From Argyresthia goedartella (lineage: Eukaryota > Arthropoda > Insecta > Lepidoptera > Argyresthiidae), in NCBI GenBank assembly GCA_949825045.1, contig OX463822.1, positions 34,288,703 through 34,352,702 of the forward strand: a DNA stretch of 64,000 bases, read 5' to 3'. Positions 22,139 through 32,169 of this stretch are shown here, piece by piece (the first letter of the stretch is position 1; each line of letters begins with the position of its first letter). The notes beneath the pieces are model-generated. The model was not told the DNA's origin, did not search any database, and worked only from the letters and a program-made list of their open reading frames with translations. The position numbers were made by a program, and so were the translations under genes.

Positions 22139-22186
22139 GATACCAAATCGTGTTGTACTATGCGACTCTTTATCGTCTTCTTATCG
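22139..22186 (-). promoter_or_regulatory. GATA-type motifs upstream of the hexamerin TATA box
   Basis: GATA occurs at 22139-22142 (plus) and as TATC at 22171-22174 and 22182-22185 (GATA on the minus strand, the last as GCGATAAGA). GATA factors drive fat-body genes in insects; that they act here is inference. Confidence 0.4.
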
Positions 22187-23009
22187 CTTGTTGTGAATGT
22201 GGAGTTCATGCCCTCTTTTCTCGGTCGTCAAGGTTTTATTAATTGGTTTTGTATGATCGATTTATTTGATTTATTGAGTCAGTTAGACGCTTTGAGGGAT
22301 GATGGAATTTTCTGACTGGGGTCTTTGTGTGGAAGGATGACAAAGGATGAACAAAGGACACGTCTCCGCAATTGCATATATATTCCATTGTCTTGAAATA
22401 AAAGTGTCGGCTTAGCTAGTTTATTTCGTGTTTTATTCCCACCCTTTATTACCTACGTACTCCCTAATTACCTATAAGCACTGAAAATGTTTAGTTTACT
22501 ATGAATATGCATAACCGTGAGTCTATCGTCTATCTTTGCCTCTGCTACCCCATTTAGTAAAAGCTATGCAGAAAATGTATCATTGGTAATGCAAATGCTT
22601 ATTATTTCAATATTTCAATATTTTTTCCAGATGCGAGGCAAAGATAGAGGCTTTACTCCTACTTAAACCTATATGTAACACAAACGTCCAAATTTCTTAT
22701 GAAAATCGTCAATTAATCATGTGCCGTCAAAGGACCATTGAGGCGTTAAAAGACGTCGCTTCTTCTGAAACCCTCATTAATTTTAGCAGGAAATTACTGC
22801 GCACTCTTAAGTAAAGATTATCTCGACACATCTCCACAGGCTCGAAAATTAAAATACATATTTTGCAGAACGTGTTAAACTTTACGTCTTAAATTTCTTG
22901 AAGTAATTTAGCAGAGAGGATACGTACGGGTATCCTTCTCTATTACCTGCCTACTCCTTCGCGTGAATCCGGGTACTTTTATCAAATAAACTTCATGGTT
23001 TTGGCCGTT
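22187..23009. other. Upstream flank of the hexamerin gene
   Basis: No coding exon is recognised. A degenerate direct or inverted echo of tttgcctctgctacc and agatgcgaggcaaagatag lies near 22530-22650. Confidence 0.4.
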
Positions 23010-23140
23010 TTTCCATAGGGGGTGGCAGAGGCACGTCCACTTTTACTAATTTATACATAACACACACATCGGTTAACTAAGGTTGGCACGTTCAACACAT
23101 TTACACGTTGCGCTTGTGCAGTGTCTGTGAATAAGCGCTC
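23010..23140 (+). repeat. Dispersed repeat Y, diverged copy
   Basis: tttttccatagggggtggca followed by gaggcacgtccacttttact resembles the copies at 11205 and 33199. Confidence 0.5.
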
Positions 23141-23544
23141 GGCGTGGCGTTGCACTGAAAGGGCATCTATAATAGTCAGTCTATCTCTCTCGCGCGCGGT
23201 CAAACTTATGAGTATGAAGGAGTCAATTGTCTTTTGATTTTGCTACTGCTTATAAATATAGAGTGATCGTTTTGCATTCGTGTCACATGTCAATCGACGC
23301 GCGTAATTGTGATTATTTACCTATTTCAAGGTTAGAAAACATTATTAATTTTTAAACACACTGTATATAATAATAAAAGCATTAGTGTGAGTACTGTGAA
23401 TGTGCCAGCTTTAGCTAACCTATCTGTACTCGTAATGGCAATGCTTTATTCTAGTAGGAAAATTACGATTAAAGGTGTTTTCACTTTTAATATTCCAACT
23501 AGCTTTTTTACTTTGATATCCTTGTACCTTGTTACCGCATTATA

Positions 23545-23816
23545 TTATTTAATATTAATAATAATAATAATAATACCTTGGACACTATTTACACACATTT
23601 GGGGCTAGCCCCAAACTAGGATTCCCTGTATCTTGCGTACTAGACAACGATACACATACTTATATAGATAAATATTATACTTAGATAGATAAACAACCAT
23701 GACTAGGGTACAAACATCCGTTCTCATCAAACAAATATTGCCGCCACCGGGACTCGAACCCGGGACCCTTGGCTTCGTAGGTAGGGTCACTGCCGACTCG
23801 GCTTATCGGGTCGTCA
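23545..23816 (-). mobile_element. tRNA-derived SINE, family S1
   Basis: On the minus strand: head gacccgataagccgagtcgg, B box gggttcgagtccc, body with acggatgtttgtaccctag, tail of tta repeats at 23550-23575. Nearly full length. Confidence 0.85.
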
Positions 23817-24569
23817 AATTTAATTATTAAATTTTTGGGGACCGAGCCCTGCTCGGAGGTGGGTTGGTGCAGTTAGTCGCGCCGACTAGAAAACATCAGA
23901 CTACACATCACTATCACAGATAGGCTGTTTTAAATTGACTGACTGTCCCATCAGCCCAACATGGAAACAAACTTGTGCAATTGAGTTTGACTCTGTAAAG
24001 AATCCGTTAAACAGTTCCGACGCGGTCCGGTAATTAATTGGACCGGAAGTCCGGATATGAACCGCCTCAGGGGTACTGCGGGGGGCAGGGGGAGTGGGGA
24101 GAGGGGGGGGGGGGGTATCCGGATATTGAGGCTTCTCGTCTAAGTATACTAAACAAATAGGGAAGGGAATTCAGATTGTTTTAGTTTTGAATGAAAGGTC
24201 TGATCCCTGTTTCGGTATAGTAATAATAATAATTATAATAATAAAGTTTATTCAATAAAAACGGTAATCACAAGAAATAAATAATACGTGACTTAATTAT
24301 AACAGAGGTAAAAGTAAGAATAGTCATTATACTAATTATACGTAATAGATGCGTGCAACACACGATAGAAACCATAACCCAAAAACTTAACTTTACAAAT
24401 ACGTATAAACATTATGAAAACAAACACATAACCAACACATAAATAAGCATGTATGTACCAATATGGGAGCCTTTAATACAGTAGGATATATAATTGTGTC
24501 CAGAAGAAGCGAAACGAAACATCCTCTACACGATCAATAGTTATTTGTTCCTTATAGTAAGATACAGGG
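23817..24569. other. Non-coding stretch
   Basis: Contains a G-rich run at 24079-24116 and an AT-rich segment starting with taataataataatt (24220-24245) that looks like the tail of a reversed retroposon. No gene. Confidence 0.4.
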
Positions 24570-24745
24570 AAAGATACAGGGACGCAGAAGACCCGGTCGC
24601 CGACGTACTTCCTGGCTTAAAAACCTCCGAGAATGGTTCAGGATGAGCACAACATCCTTATTCCGGAAGGCAGTACCTCGTGTGCAGATTGCCGTATCGA
24701 TCGCCGACCTCCGATAGGAGATGGCACCAGAAGAAGAAGAGGTTA
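24570..24745 (+). mobile_element. LINE ORF2 extreme C-terminus with 3' end
   Basis: The frame reads GRRRPGRRRTSWLKNLREWF, then SLFRKAVPRVQIAVSIADLR, then agatggcaccagaagaagaagagg. This is the known end of a lepidopteran LINE ORF ('GRRRTSWLKNLREWF...'), directly followed by a gaa-repeat tail. Upstream RT motifs are missing, so it is a 5'-truncated copy. Confidence 0.75.
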
Positions 24746-24816
24746 GAAACAGAATGAGTGCCGGACCGTCGTGCATAGCTTATCATTTAGTATGGAGGCA
24801 GGCCCAGCTCATTCAG

Positions 24817-25235
24817 TTTTTAGGGTTCCGTACCCGAAGGGTTCCAAACGGGACCCTATTACTAAGACTCCGCTGTCCGTCCGTCCGTCCGTCCGTCCGT
24901 CTGTCACCAGGCTGTATCTCAAGAACCTAGCTAGCTAGAGAGTTGAAATTTTCACAGATTATGTATTTATGTTGCCGCTATAACAACAAATACTAACAGG
25001 ATAAAAGAAATATTTAAGGGGGCTCCCATACAACAATTCTTTGAATACCACATACAAACTTATGTATGCACCTGGTTACGTACATGGAGTGTGAAAGTAA
25101 CCGCACCAATAACTTTGTAAACAATATTTTGCTGTGTAAAATCCAAACTATTCACTCCACACCATCGCTTCCATTGAACGGTGGTACGGAACCCTTCGTG
25201 CGCGATTTAGACTCGCACTTGACCGGTTTTTTTTT
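24817..25235 (-). repeat. Dispersed GGGTTCC repeat, copy 5
   Basis: Full-length reverse copy: tttttagggttccgtacccg to gactcgcacttgaccggttt, with (GTCC)n at 24875-24902. Uninterrupted, so it serves as reference for copy 3. Confidence 0.9.
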
Positions 25236-26141
25236 ACTTTTGGCATTGTACCCACCCACGTAAAGTGGCGTGACTTATGTCTGACAAAGGCCACGTTTGC
25301 ACGGCATCTTCTTCACAATCGGTTGGTACTGATGGATTGGGTAACTGGGATTATTGGCTTTTGAAAATACATGTCACGTTACGTCGTGTAGGCGGGCACC
25401 ACGCCAAAGAGAACCTCTAGCGTATAAGCTAGCAAACTTAAAAAATAAGCCACATAATTATTTAATGATTCAAAACTCTGGCAAAATAAAAACTCTAGCG
25501 ATTACACACAGTTTATAAATGCTCTATCCCTTCAAAGGTATGTAAAAACCAAATCTCAAGTCACGGATGCCTAGAATAAGTTTTGTTAGATTACATAAAC
25601 AGTACTTAATTAGAAATAATTGAAAATGAAATCAATTATTGTCAATAATCGGAATTATTAGAAATTGACTGTAAAGTCTGGGTTTTTTCGTTAAAAACAA
25701 TTAATCATTTATTCGTTAAAAACAATAAAACATCGATAAAAACAAAACAGTAAGACCTCTGCTATCACAAGTTCTTTCTTCAAGACATCGATATACCAAA
25801 CTACCTTTATGTCCGTAAAGTTTAAATATTCAGCTAAATTTTCGTACGTTACCTCGAGTATATAATGTTAAAAGCAATCAAGAGCAGGTATACCGAAAGT
25901 GGACTTGCTAAGGAACCAAAGATATATATTATTTCTGATATGAAAGCATCTAGAGAAAGAAACTACATAATTTTTGTTTTACATGCTTCGTCGTCGAGTA
26001 CCCATAACATAAGCCTTGGTTAGATTTATGAACGTGGACTTTAGGTGTTAAAATATGGGGCGATGGGGATAACAACATAACAACTACAGCAAGATTGGCT
26101 AGACGGGGTCACGGAGAGTGGCCGTTGATCGAATAGAAATC
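25236..26141. other. Non-coding stretch, nothing recognised
   Basis: AT-rich. No exon, RNA or repeat could be assigned. Confidence 0.4.
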
Positions 26142-26150
26142 ATGAAGTCG

Positions 26151-29100
26151 TAGCTGTCGTTTCGTCCGCCTACTAGCCTCTGACACGATTGTTAGATGTT
26201 TGGATAATTATTTACTGCGAAATTATAAAAGGCAAAAATAATCATGTGTCAATGTTTTACCAGAACGTAAATGGACTTCGGACAAAAACGACAAGTTTTT
26301 ATAACAAGGTTGCCGCTTTTAACTTCGATCTTATTTTTATTACAGAGACCAAACTCTGTGAAGGTTTTCTAAATGCAGAGTTTGCAGATCCAGACCGGTA
26401 TAACATTTTCCGGCGTGACCGTGTGTCGGAGACGGCTGGCGGTGGTATAATGGCGCTGTGTGCGCCGGCGCTCGGCGCCCGGCCGCGGCCCGAGTGGGAG
26501 CGAGCCGACCACGAGTGTATCTGGCTAACAGTACCTGGGGCCGCGCTCGGCTCCGAGCGAGACTTGCACATAGCGCTCGTGTACCTACCGCCGGATGAAG
26601 AACTGCCTGTACGTGTACAGTGCTTCAATGAGGCGTTAAGTGAAGTCACTCAAAATAACTCTGAGGATTACTTCATGATAATCGGAGATTTTAACTTATC
26701 CTGCTTAAACTGGGATTCGGGTGAGCCTGTCTGTATGAAGAAAGGTACAACCGAATTTCAAAACTCTGCTATTAATTTGATTAATTTAATGGACTACCTT
26801 GGCCTTAAACAGTACAATTTGTTTAAAAATATCAGCAATAATGTCTTGGACCTAGTCTACACAAATTTTCCTATTGACGTACACAAAGCGACCTCCTCTG
26901 CAGTTAATGAAGACCGCTTCCACATTTCACTGGAGATTGAGTCCTTTGACTTAGCCATAAAAAACACGCCCTGCACCAGGCGTCTCCGTTATCAATTTCG
27001 CAAGGGTGACTATGATGCCATTGATAAACATCTGCGTGAAGCCGATTGGTCAGCCCTTAACGCCGGTACAGTCGATGACGCGGTCTGCATCCTAACATCA
27101 AATATTCAGGTAGCCATTGATAAATACATACCTAAGCTTACTACCTGCTCCTCCCGTCAATATCCGATATGGTATAGTCGCTCCCTAATTAACATTATTA
27201 AAGAGAAGAGCAAATGTCATAAAATGTGGAAAAAGCACAAAAATCCAATTGACTACAATGCATTTGCTCTTCTCAGAAGTCGTAGTAAGGCTGTGCAGGA
27301 GGAGTGCCATCAGGCCTATATTAGGATGGCGCAGGATGGGATCAAGAAAAATCCTAAACTCTTTTGGTCCTATGTAAAGTCTAGGAGGAAGGATGGCTCC
27401 GGCTATCCCAACAATATGACTCACGGTTCCAGAATGTTACAATCTGAAAAAGAAACTTGCGATGCTTTTAACACCTTCTTTAATAACATGTTTCAATCAC
27501 CAGCCAACTCTTATCCGCCCCTTGAACTGCAGGAGCCCTCATACCACAGAATAAGTGCTAGTATATCCGTCACTGTTCAGCAAACTCACAAATTACTACG
27601 AGATCTTGATAGGAGCAAGGGTCCTGGCAGTGATGGTATACCGCCACTTCTTATATCGCGATGCGCTGAGTCCCTCGCTGTACCGGTGTCACAAATCTTT
27701 AACAAGTCCTTCCATGAAGGGATTTTCCCGGATGCTTGGAAATTTGCGCGCATTGTGGCAGTCCACAAGAAAGGTTCTAGATTGCCGGTAGAGAACTACA
27801 GACCGATTTCAATCCTTAATGTATTTAGTAAGGTCATGGAACGTATAGTTCACGAACATATATATAATAACATCGCTTGCAATATCCCCGGCGAACAACA
27901 TGGCTTCGTAAGATCGAAATCCACAACCACTAACCTAGCTATATTTGTGAACGCGGTTCTTAGAGGTATGGATGACGGGGGTCAGGTGGACGCCATCTAC
28001 ACTGACTTCGAAAAAGCATTTGATAGGGTAGACCACGTTATTCTCATTCGGAAACTGGAGAAGCTGGGAATCCAGGGTGATCTGCTACGTTGGACCGAAT
28101 CATATCTACACAATAGAAGTCAGGTAGTTGTGATCGGCGAGAATAAGTCAGACCGTACCACTATACCCTCAGGTGTCCCCCAGGGCTCTATTTTGGGTCC
28201 ATTATTATATGTCGCTTATCTTTACGACATTGCTGACTGCTTTGAGCATGCTAACTTTCTCCTGTATGCTGACGACAAAAAGATTTATATGAACATCAAG
28301 TCTACACATGATTGCCTCAGCTTGCAGGAGGATCTTAATCGGTTGACATTGTACTATATAAAAAACCGCATTAATGTCAATTCGTCTAAGTGCAATGTCA
28401 TCACCTTCACCAGGCGCACTAAGCCTATAACACACAATTATCTGCTTGACAACGCCCCGATTCATAGGGTGAAATCCGTCCGAGATCTGGGTGTTCTGTT
28501 GGACTCAAAGATGACATTCGAAGACCATATAGTGGCCATCACAAAAAAGGCGTACAGAAATCTGGGCTTTATCTTAAGAGTGTGCAAGCCGTTCAAGGAT
28601 GTGAGCTGTGTGCGTATTTTATTCTTTGCCTATGTCCGGAGTATCCTTGAGTACTGCAGCACTGCCTGGAATCCGCGGTATGCAGTACACGAGGACAGGT
28701 TGGAACGCATACAATCAAAATTTATCAAACACCTGAACTTTCGCGATTGTTACCGTAACACCGACTATGATACAGCGTGTCATCACTATAATCTACACAG
28801 CCTTCGAGATCGCCGCATTCTTTTAGACATGCAGTTCTTGCACAATGTTTATCATGGCCATGTTGACTGCCCCGAGTTGGTCAGCGAGCTGCTGCGACTT
28901 AGAGCACCAACCACGCGAACCCGACAAACTTCTGTCCTCCATGTCCCCTTCGCCCGCACAAACTACGCGGCCAACTCCCTCAACTGCCGCCTTCCGCGTA
29001 CATACAATGACCACTTTGCACATCTCGACATTTTCCACATGTCGCGGGGTGAGTTCAAGCGGCACCTACTGCTACAGCTTACCAAAAGTAATGAAGACGG

Positions 29101-29383
29101 TGTATAGCTGGGTATTTCGGCTTATCATGTCTCTCATAACTACAAGACCTTAAATATCTCTCACTCGCACTCACACTCACACATTAACATCATAAACAAA
29201 CACGACGACATAACCTTACACACACTCCACTCTCCTTCCCTCCCGTCCCATCACATCCAATATCTTATGTATATCACCCCTACCAATTATGTCTGGCCTA
29301 TAAAATATAAGTCATTAATTGGCCTTTGCTCAGTTTAAGTTATTGCCTATTTTCAAATGTTTTGTGCTGTTGACTTTGTAACA

Positions 29384-29426
<43 letters not shown>
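26151..29426 (+). mobile_element. Near full-length LINE retrotransposon
   Basis: A 3.28-kb element with a 38-bp 5' leader, one long ORF, a 0.27-kb 3' UTR and an (AAAT)n tail (29383-29426). atgaagtcg occurs immediately before it (26142-26150) and after the tail (29427-29435), a 9-bp target duplication. No ORF1 is visible upstream, so it is a single-ORF element or lacks its true 5' end. The RT resembles the Jockey/CR1 side of the LINE tree; the family name is unknown. Confidence 0.85.
26189..29107 (+). CDS. LINE endonuclease/reverse transcriptase (ORF2-type)
   Basis: 972 codons without a break. Residues about 22-245 form an apurinic-type endonuclease: QNVNGLRTK, FITETKL, YLPPDEE, GDFNLSCLNW and DLVYTNF are readable. 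The last block reads EDRFHISLEI where most relatives have SDH. Residues about 470-760 are the reverse transcriptase: KGPGSDGIPP, ENYRPISILNVFSKVMERIV, YTDFEKAFDRVDH, PSGVPQGSILGPLL and the catalytic YADD (about residue 692). A C-terminal region of about 200 residues follows (RSILEYCSTAWNP). The protein copies its RNA at a nicked target in the nucleus. The first ATG at 26189 precedes the endonuclease by 20 residues; MFYQNVNGL may be an alternative start. The intact frame and the target duplication imply a fairly recent insertion. Confidence 0.92.
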   Translation: MLDVWIIIYCEIIKGKNNHVSMFYQNVNGLRTKTTSFYNKVAAFNFDLIFITETKLCEGFLNAEFADPDRYNIFRRDRVSETAGGGIMALCAPALGARPRPEWERADHECIWLTVPGAALGSERDLHIALVYLPPDEELPVRVQCFNEALSEVTQNNSEDYFMIIGDFNLSCLNWDSGEPVCMKKGTTEFQNSAINLINLMDYLGLKQYNLFKNISNNVLDLVYTNFPIDVHKATSSAVNEDRFHISLEIESFDLAIKNTPCTRRLRYQFRKGDYDAIDKHLREADWSALNAGTVDDAVCILTSNIQVAIDKYIPKLTTCSSRQYPIWYSRSLINIIKEKSKCHKMWKKHKNPIDYNAFALLRSRSKAVQEECHQAYIRMAQDGIKKNPKLFWSYVKSRRKDGSGYPNNMTHGSRMLQSEKETCDAFNTFFNNMFQSPANSYPPLELQEPSYHRISASISVTVQQTHKLLRDLDRSKGPGSDGIPPLLISRCAESLAVPVSQIFNKSFHEGIFPDAWKFARIVAVHKKGSRLPVENYRPISILNVFSKVMERIVHEHIYNNIACNIPGEQHGFVRSKSTTTNLAIFVNAVLRGMDDGGQVDAIYTDFEKAFDRVDHVILIRKLEKLGIQGDLLRWTESYLHNRSQVVVIGENKSDRTTIPSGVPQGSILGPLLYVAYLYDIADCFEHANFLLYADDKKIYMNIKSTHDCLSLQEDLNRLTLYYIKNRINVNSSKCNVITFTRRTKPITHNYLLDNAPIHRVKSVRDLGVLLDSKMTFEDHIVAITKKAYRNLGFILRVCKPFKDVSCVRILFFAYVRSILEYCSTAWNPRYAVHEDRLERIQSKFIKHLNFRDCYRNTDYDTACHHYNLHSLRDRRILLDMQFLHNVYHGHVDCPELVSELLRLRAPTTRTRQTSVLHVPFARTNYAANSLNCRLPRTYNDHFAHLDIFHMSRGEFKRHLLLQLTKSNEDGV

Positions 29427-29431
29427 ATGAA

Positions 29432-29605
29432 GTCGACGGGATCTCAATGAAACGGTTGGCACAGTACCTTCAAGATTGGCGCTATAGCGATTAGGCGTAT
29501 GCCCAACAGCGGGTTCAGCGTGGTGTTGATGTATATAATAGGGCTTGTTACGACGATTACCAAATACGGCCTATTTTGCTACCAATAAATACGAAATGAC
29601 TGCTA
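29432..29605. other. Spacer right of the LINE
   Basis: Continues the sequence left of 26142 across the insertion site. It contains aaacggttggcacagtacct, which may belong to another decayed element. Confidence 0.35.
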
Positions 29606-29845
29606 GAGGGGATAAATGATCACTATTACCAAATTGTGTTTCATGAAATACTGTCGAAATGTAGCTATTTTTCTTTTTATGCTTTGTGTACTTAAGTTTA
29701 TGTTTTAAGTATTTTGTTGTTCTTATATGTTCAACCTAACACGAAGGATATAGGGGGCTCCGCTTCGCTCACCCCCTTTACCCTTCACCTAAGCTACCAC
29801 AATATTTTGCCCTGATATTTGCTGCAACTTTTGGTGATCATTTAA
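29606..29845. mobile_element. MITE type M2
   Basis: Left end aaatgatcactattaccaaa, right end ttttggtgatcatttaaatt, and the shared core at 29713-29825. It is the uninterrupted relative of 15789-16707. Confidence 0.65.
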
Positions 29846-29959
29846 ATTGTAGCCTTAAAATATTAGCTTAAAAACACTTTAACAGGTTTTTCCTCTTGTG
29901 ACAATATAAAACAGTTCTCTACATTGGCAACCCGCGAGCAAGCAACACACCTATACATA

Positions 29960-30060
29960 TTATCATAAGCCTACATCATGCCACTGCTGGGCAAAGGCCT
30001 CTCTTCCCCTCCTCCTCCACTCTTCACGCCCCTGCGCTACCTACATATTATTAGCCGTGG
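29960..30060 (+). repeat. Fragment of a lepidopteran retroposon
   Basis: catgccactgctgggcaaag followed by gcctctcttcccctcctcct is a phrase typical of lepidopteran dispersed repeats. Too short to classify. Confidence 0.45.
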
Positions 30061-30095
30061 AAAAATGAATCAGAATTTAAGTACATTCCAGCAGC

Positions 30096-30350
30096 CAGCT
30101 CCAATTCCTCTATTTTTCCAGCAGCAGTAGTTGTTCCTGATTCAATTAGGGGTCACCGCCTCCCTAAACCTCCGTTCTTTTTCTGCATACCGATTACGTT
30201 CACGACGCCAGAAAAGGTTAACAGTTAATAGTTCAAATTCATATATTTGTCCAGCAGCAGTCACTGTTTCTGTTTCAATTGGTGATAGGGCCCCGCAACC
30301 CCACGTCTTTTACGTCACACTGATTACGTTCACCACGCCATATAGCGTAA
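30096..30350 (+). repeat. Diverged tandem duplication of about 128 bp
   Basis: tccagcagcagtagttgttc...ccgattacgttcacgacgcc and then tccagcagcagtcactgttt...ctgattacgttcaccacgcc form two units with matching order and spacing. Confidence 0.7.
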
Positions 30351-32071
30351 ATTAACAGCTCCAATTTATCTATTTCTCGTAGTCAAAGTAAAAACAAACC
30401 TATGAAAGTTAGAAATGATGAAAACCTAGAAAACGGGATTCATATTGCGAAATGCTTGAGTTTTCCCTTGCTTCTTGTCAAAAATTTCAAGAAGTTTTTA
30501 AGGTATAAGGTGAGTTTTTCTTTCAAATATCCAAAAACAGATAAAATTGAAATTTCGAATTCTAATACGATATTTTTTATGTGGAATAACTCGTATAATT
30601 TATAAATTAAATGTTCTAGTTCTTACCATTTTAAATTTCCAACTGTTCCTCTCTGAGGCTGTGTCCTAAAAGTGCAGATCCTCTTTATGCAGAACCTTCA
30701 AATGAAGTATGGTGACTTTCGAGGCATCCCAATTTTAAAGCTTATGTTTTTAAGTGAGTTAACCCTTTTTTGAATAAAATCGGATTGAGTTTTTAACCAT
30801 GTGTGAATGTTAAATGTAATTTTAATGAAAAGGAGTAATGAGATCTACTTCAAAGCAAATTACCGCCAAAATAACTTTCTACCCCTTTTTAACCCCGTTA
30901 GGGGCCGAATTTCAATAAAACACGTCTTCCATCAATTCTGTTAGGTTAGGTCTGTTAGGTTTATGCAAAATTTGAAGTAAATTGAACCAAGGAATCACGT
31001 TGCCCCATACAAACTTTGCCCCCCTTTTTCACCACCTTAGGGGTATAATTCGGAAAATCCTTTCTTATCGGATGCCTACGTCATACAAAGAACACATCCT
31101 CTAAGTTTCAGGTCTCACGACGATCAGCGGTGTAGGCTGTGCGTTGATCGTCGTTCAGGACAAAGTATTTTATATGTATAGATATATTAGATTATAGATA
31201 TATTATTATTTATTTAATTGTTCAAGTAATCAGTAAGCACCTGTCTTAACTATCCATAATAAATTAATAGTAGTGAAGTTATCTACTGCATCTAGCAACA
31301 ATGTTGCTTATCACAACATAGCGACAAACTTTCACCCTTGCTATCTTACTCGTAGGTGCATTTCATTTGCGTAGTTTTCTTAATGGACACCTCCGATTAG
31401 TGCACTTGGAACCACAACATGTTTTTTTCTTCACTACATAATGTTCCACAGTGTACTTACGTAGATTGGGTTATTGTAACGTTTATCTAAAGAACACTGG
31501 TTCCTTACTATTGCTCTCTTTGATCTCATTAAAATATTGTAAACTAATAGGTTCTGTTTTCGATTTTTTTGCCATATCTACATTACCAGTCATAGTAAAG
31601 TGGTAAATTTGAAGTAAGCGCGACCACCGAGTTTGTGTGAAGGAAATATTAACCTGTTGCAGTGTCTTCGCCCTTCTTCTCTCACAGTAGTCCAATATAA
31701 ATAAGAGACATATTTTAAATTAGTATTTTTATATCTTCAGTGATAAAGAACATCAGCTCAGCAAACAACCTTTCCCATCTTAACCTGATTTGCTGGAAGA
31801 GATTTCTTATTATAAATAAGCTCGCCTTTAGACACTATTTTATGTAACTCTTGTTTTTTATATCATGTGTGTGCAATAAAGAAATAAATAATGAATGAAC
31901 ATTAGAATCTTGAATCTTATATTTTTGAGGAAGTGAAAGATGTACCATATACCAAGATCGTAGCAAGTTGAATTTCTCCTTCCCACCTTTTGAAAGTAGG
32001 CCATTTGCTGCTGCAAATGCTATTATTTGTATACCTATATGTGTGTCTTACGAATATATGTCTTGTTCCAG
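30351..32071. other. Intron or upstream flank of tomosyn exon A
   Basis: No exon of tomosyn or any other gene is recognised. Around 30880-31150 there are repeat-like phrases (cccctttttcaccaccttag, ttctgttaggttaggtctg). Confidence 0.45.
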
Positions 32072-32169
32072 ACGTTTCGGCATGGGTTCCCCTTCTCCCC
32101 CACCGCCCTGGCCTGGGACCCCATACAGAAGCTGCTCGCCATCGGAGACAAAAGCGGCAACCTCAGAAT
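32072..32169 (+). CDS. Tomosyn: Tomosyn (STXBP5 family) internal exon A
   Basis: A 98-bp exon between acceptor cttgttccag and donor AT|GTATCC. It encodes TFRHGFPFSPTALAWDP, then IQKLLAIGDKSGNLR, plus two bases of the next codon. This is the first WD40 segment of tomosyn/STXBP5 ('VRHGFPxxPTALAFDPxQxxLAIGxxxGxLR'), the Lgl-type protein that binds syntaxin and SNAP25 and restrains SNARE-mediated exocytosis in neurons and secretory cells. Phase 2 at its end fits exactly with exon B at 59996: the split codon is ATT (Ile), giving LRILGGPGVD. About 40 N-terminal residues of the family are missing upstream, so at least one earlier exon exists; I could not find it in the window. The donor is weak (GTATCC). 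Confidence 0.88.

Noticed and set aside
25066..25263. Frame YMECESNRTNNFVNNILLCK..., repeated at 617, 9304, 14506 and elsewhere
   Set aside because: It recurs only within copies of the GGGTTCC repeat, is broken in several of them, and is short. It is a repeat-borne frame, not a gene.
26030..26141. Possible LINE C-terminus left of the 26-kb LINE (GDNNITTTARLARRGHGEW)
   Set aside because: A vague resemblance to 'RWxDDIxxxAG' tails only, without a continuing frame across the insertion site.
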